A DNA stretch of 64,000 bases, taken from NCBI RefSeq assembly GCF_036030735.1, contig NZ_CP107928.1:6758001-6822000 (forward strand). Reading direction: 5' to 3'. The translations under genes were made by a program, and so were the position numbers. How positions within the stretch are numbered: the first letter of the stretch is position 1; each line of letters opens with the position of its first letter. The notes under the pieces are model-generated. The model searched no databases. It was not told the DNA's origin and was given only the letters and a program-made list of their open reading frames with translations. Source of the stretch: Streptomyces sp. NBC_00425. GTDB taxonomy: Bacteria > Actinomycetota > Actinomycetes > Streptomycetales > Streptomycetaceae. This document shows positions 61,813 through 64,000 of the stretch, piece by piece.

Positions 61813-63969
61813 TCACCCCGCCGCGTCCCCCTCCCCGAGGGCCAGCCGTTCCTGGAGACGGGCGTGGCGGAACTGGTAGACGGGGCCCGTCGCCCGCAGC
61901 AGGTTGCGGCGGCGGGCGTCCTCCAGGAAGTGCACCAGTCGTACCGGTGTGCCCTCCTCGTAGTGGAGCTGCACGGCCGTGAGGGTGGTGGCGACGGCGA
62001 GGTTGCCGGCGAGGCCACAGGTGGCGCCGGTCCACACCAGGGCCGTCACCCCGAACATCACTCCCTGCAGGGGGGACTGGGCCCAGGCCACGATCGGGCC
62101 GACGTACAGCGCGAGGGCGAGGCCGGTGAGCAGCCCCAGGAAGAGGCGCAGCCCGAGGTGATGGCGCCACACGTCACGCGGTCCCACCGACCGGGTGTCG
62201 AGCACCGAGGGCCGGGAGTGGTTCTCGCGCACCGGGTCGTAGTGGCTGCCCGTTCCCAAGGAGAGGAACGGGGCGCCGGAGACGATCTCGTACCCGCGTC
62301 CGGTGACCAGCACCTCGCTGAAGCCGAGCGGCAGCGTGACCAGATACCACAGCCACCACGGCGGAGCGTCGTCGATCAGCGGCACGACGGGCACGACGAG
62401 ACAGAGCAGGGTGGCGACGAACAGCCACTGCCCGACGCCGGAGCCGACCGTCCTGCGGGTGAAGATGTCGCGCCATCCCGCGCTCGACAGCGGCTGCGGG
62501 ACGTCGAACCGGGCGAGACGCCGGGCGATCGCGTGCCCGCCGGCGACCGCCCCGAGAGCGCCGACGACGGTTGTCAGGGGTGTCGGGCTGACGTTCCAGG
62601 CCATGATCGCACCGGGCGTGCCGCACACCACCGCGGAGACGATCCACACGGCGATCGTCCGGGGCCGCCGGCTCGTCCAGCCGGGAACATGCCACCAGCG
62701 CAGATCACGCGTGCCCTCCTCGGTGAGGCGGGCCGCGATGTGCCGGAGCGTGCGCTCGGCTGTCCTCGCGGAGTAGCGGGGACGGGGGTGCCCGGGACGC
62801 CGTGTGTAGGCGGCGGCCACCGCATGGTCGAGGAGATGGTTCTCCACGGCGCGAGCGGTGGGGAAGCGGGCGGTGTCGAGGAGTTCGTCGACGGGGTCGT
62901 CGTCGCCGTACACGTCGCGCAGCAGGGCGATGGCGAGCGGCCCGGCGAGCGCGGCGGCGAGCGGGTCGGCGAGGGGGGCGGTGAGCGGGTCGGCGAGCGG
63001 GCCCGCGGAGACGGGGCCGGGACCGGTCTCCGACAGAAGCCGCCCGGTGAGCGCCCGCCAGGCGGGCGAGGGAGCGGCAGGCAGCCGGTCGAGCAGGTAC
63101 CCGGCGGCGTCGGCCGGCCGCACGGGCTGGATCTCCAGCGCGAGGGCGCCGCCCAGCCGCGCCTTCTTCGCGGTGAGCACGGCCTCCTTCGCCCGGGACA
63201 CCAGCACCAGCCGGAAGGGCGCCGTCTCCAGCGCGCTGACCATGGCCCCGCGCAGTCTGCCGGTGACCTCGTCGAGTCCGTCCAGGAAGAGGGCGACGCG
63301 TCCCTGTTCGAGGAGCCGCCGGGCGCGGGCCCGGCCGCCCCGCCCGTGGAACAGGGTGTACTGACGGCTGAGCCGGTCCGCGGCCCAGTCGACGGCCTTC
63401 TCCCCGGCGGGGTCCCATCCGTCGAGGGACAGCAGAACGGGGACGGGGACGCGGGCGCGGTCGGCGGCCGAGGGCAGCGCCGCCCGGTGCGCGAGGGCGT
63501 CCAGCAGCAGAAGGACGGCGGCGGCGGTCTTGCCGGCGGCCGGCGGCCCGAGGAGCAGCAGCCGTCCCGAGGCCAGGCCGCCGTAGACGGCGTGCAGTTC
63601 GGTGAGCCCGCCGCCGGCGCGGAGCCCGGCGCGGGTGGTCGGCGCGATGCCGGGCAGGGGACCGAACCGCGTTCGGGCCGCCCCCTCTCCGGTGGCCGCC
63701 ACGACCCGTCCCACGGCCTTGCGCTCACTCACCCGCCACCGCACGGGCAACGGTGAGGGATCTGTCAGCCGCCGCAGCGCGGCCTCCTCCGTCCACTGCG
63801 CGCCGACCACGCGAGCGAGTTCGTCGGCGGCGGTGTCGAGGACGTCCCCGGCGGTGAGGACGGCGTGATGATGGATGACCTGGACGTTGTGGTCGCCTGC
63901 CTGGAAGGCGGCGGGCCCGTGGAAGACGTTGCCGGAGACCTCGGGCCCGCTGCCGCCGGGTTCGGTCAT
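61813..63969 (-). CDS. Membrane NACHT (STAND) NTPase with N-terminal RHIM/PP-like motif
   Basis: 718 aa, complete from ATG 63969 to the stop at 61813. Residues 13-31 read GNVFHGPAAFQAGDHNVQV, a short amphipathic beta segment of the kind seen at the ends of NLR-like proteins. A helical segment (40-80, PSPLPVRWR) follows, then the NACHT NTPase: Walker A GPPAAGKT (141-148), Walker B VALFLDGLDE (225-234) and a later VLVSRAKEA sensor. After about residue 430 there are at least six membrane helices. This fits a signal-transducing ATPase in a defence or cell-death system. The adjacent upstream gene lies outside the window. Confidence 0.86.
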   Translation of the reverse strand: MTEPGGSGPEVSGNVFHGPAAFQAGDHNVQVIHHHAVLTAGDVLDTAADELARVVGAQWTEEAALRRLTDPSPLPVRWRVSERKAVGRVVAATGEGAARTRFGPLPGIAPTTRAGLRAGGGLTELHAVYGGLASGRLLLLGPPAAGKTAAAVLLLLDALAHRAALPSAADRARVPVPVLLSLDGWDPAGEKAVDWAADRLSRQYTLFHGRGGRARARRLLEQGRVALFLDGLDEVTGRLRGAMVSALETAPFRLVLVSRAKEAVLTAKKARLGGALALEIQPVRPADAAGYLLDRLPAAPSPAWRALTGRLLSETGPGPVSAGPLADPLTAPLADPLAAALAGPLAIALLRDVYGDDDPVDELLDTARFPTARAVENHLLDHAVAAAYTRRPGHPRPRYSARTAERTLRHIAARLTEEGTRDLRWWHVPGWTSRRPRTIAVWIVSAVVCGTPGAIMAWNVSPTPLTTVVGALGAVAGGHAIARRLARFDVPQPLSSAGWRDIFTRRTVGSGVGQWLFVATLLCLVVPVVPLIDDAPPWWLWYLVTLPLGFSEVLVTGRGYEIVSGAPFLSLGTGSHYDPVRENHSRPSVLDTRSVGPRDVWRHHLGLRLFLGLLTGLALALYVGPIVAWAQSPLQGVMFGVTALVWTGATCGLAGNLAVATTLTAVQLHYEEGTPVRLVHFLEDARRRNLLRATGPVYQFRHARLQERLALGEGDAAG

Positions 63970-64000
63970 CTCCCCGGCCCGAAGTGGTTCTCCTGCCGGT

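Overview
This window is core chromosome of a Streptomyces species. The evidence is very high GC with strongly GC-biased third positions, frequent GTG starts, leaderless promoters, a FasR-type regulator next to a fabD-fabH-acpP-fabF operon, a homodimeric-type pyruvate dehydrogenase E1 (AceE), several TerD paralogues, and many actinobacterial DUF families (DUF3145, DUF3052, DUF4429, DUF4190, DUF4383). About 60 protein genes, one tRNA and one riboswitch can be supported. I see no prophage, integrase, transposase gene or CRISPR array.

Layout. 1-5 kb: a serine-hydrolase esterase, an EI24 membrane protein, aldose 1-epimerase and a GDSL lipoprotein, with an 89-bp MITE-like inverted-repeat element between the last two. 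4.9-10.5 kb: DUF3145, then the fatty acid synthase II operon fabD-fabH-acpP-fabF on the minus strand, preceded by its activator fasR. 10.7-20.4 kb: pirin, a beta-lactamase-fold hydrolase, GNAT, a MerR regulator translationally coupled to an aldo/keto reductase, DUF4429, a DUF1023 hydrolase, a divergent TetR/DHA2-exporter pair, DUF4190 and a potassium channel. 20.5-24.7 kb: aceE, DUF3052 and an AhpE-like peroxiredoxin. 24.8-33.9 kb: a Ter stress locus with three stand-alone TerD-family proteins, one TerA-like protein, a DUF475 integral membrane protein, and a three-gene operon (TIM-barrel C-C lyase, a single-chain PRTase/TRSP/PRTase/PELOTA protein, a HAD phosphatase) of the type linked to a predicted nucleoside-like metabolite.

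34.1-39.2 kb: an envelope cluster. It holds a class A PBP whose transpeptidase SxxK lysine is missing, a NodB-fold deacetylase-like protein whose catalytic aspartate is missing, and a secreted Amidase_6 protein. 39-46.4 kb: membrane and lipoprotein hypotheticals, tRNA-Val(UAC), a serine hydrolase, GNAT, ketopantoate-reductase family, DUF2277 and DedA. 46.6-54.9 kb: DoxX (with a 29-G homopolymer in its upstream region), PhoD, a secreted HNH nuclease, a yybP-ykoY manganese riboswitch controlling a TMEM165/GDT1 exporter, a HAD phosphatase, a peptidoglycan-binding membrane protein and an MFS exporter fused to a winged-helix domain. 54.9-64 kb: GNAT, two proteins sharing a small domain, DUF1992, an FHA-like protein, an O-methyltransferase, a GT87/PAP2 fusion and a membrane NACHT NTPase with a short RHIM/PP-like motif at its N terminus.

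Most regions are housekeeping or envelope metabolism. The points most worth following are the NACHT protein with a candidate amyloid-signalling motif, the neighbouring pair of apparently degenerate cell-wall enzymes, the fused Ter-linked nucleotide enzyme, and the homopolymeric G tract. Start codons were refined by eye using ribosome-binding sites and family knowledge. Functions are from motif recognition, not database searches.
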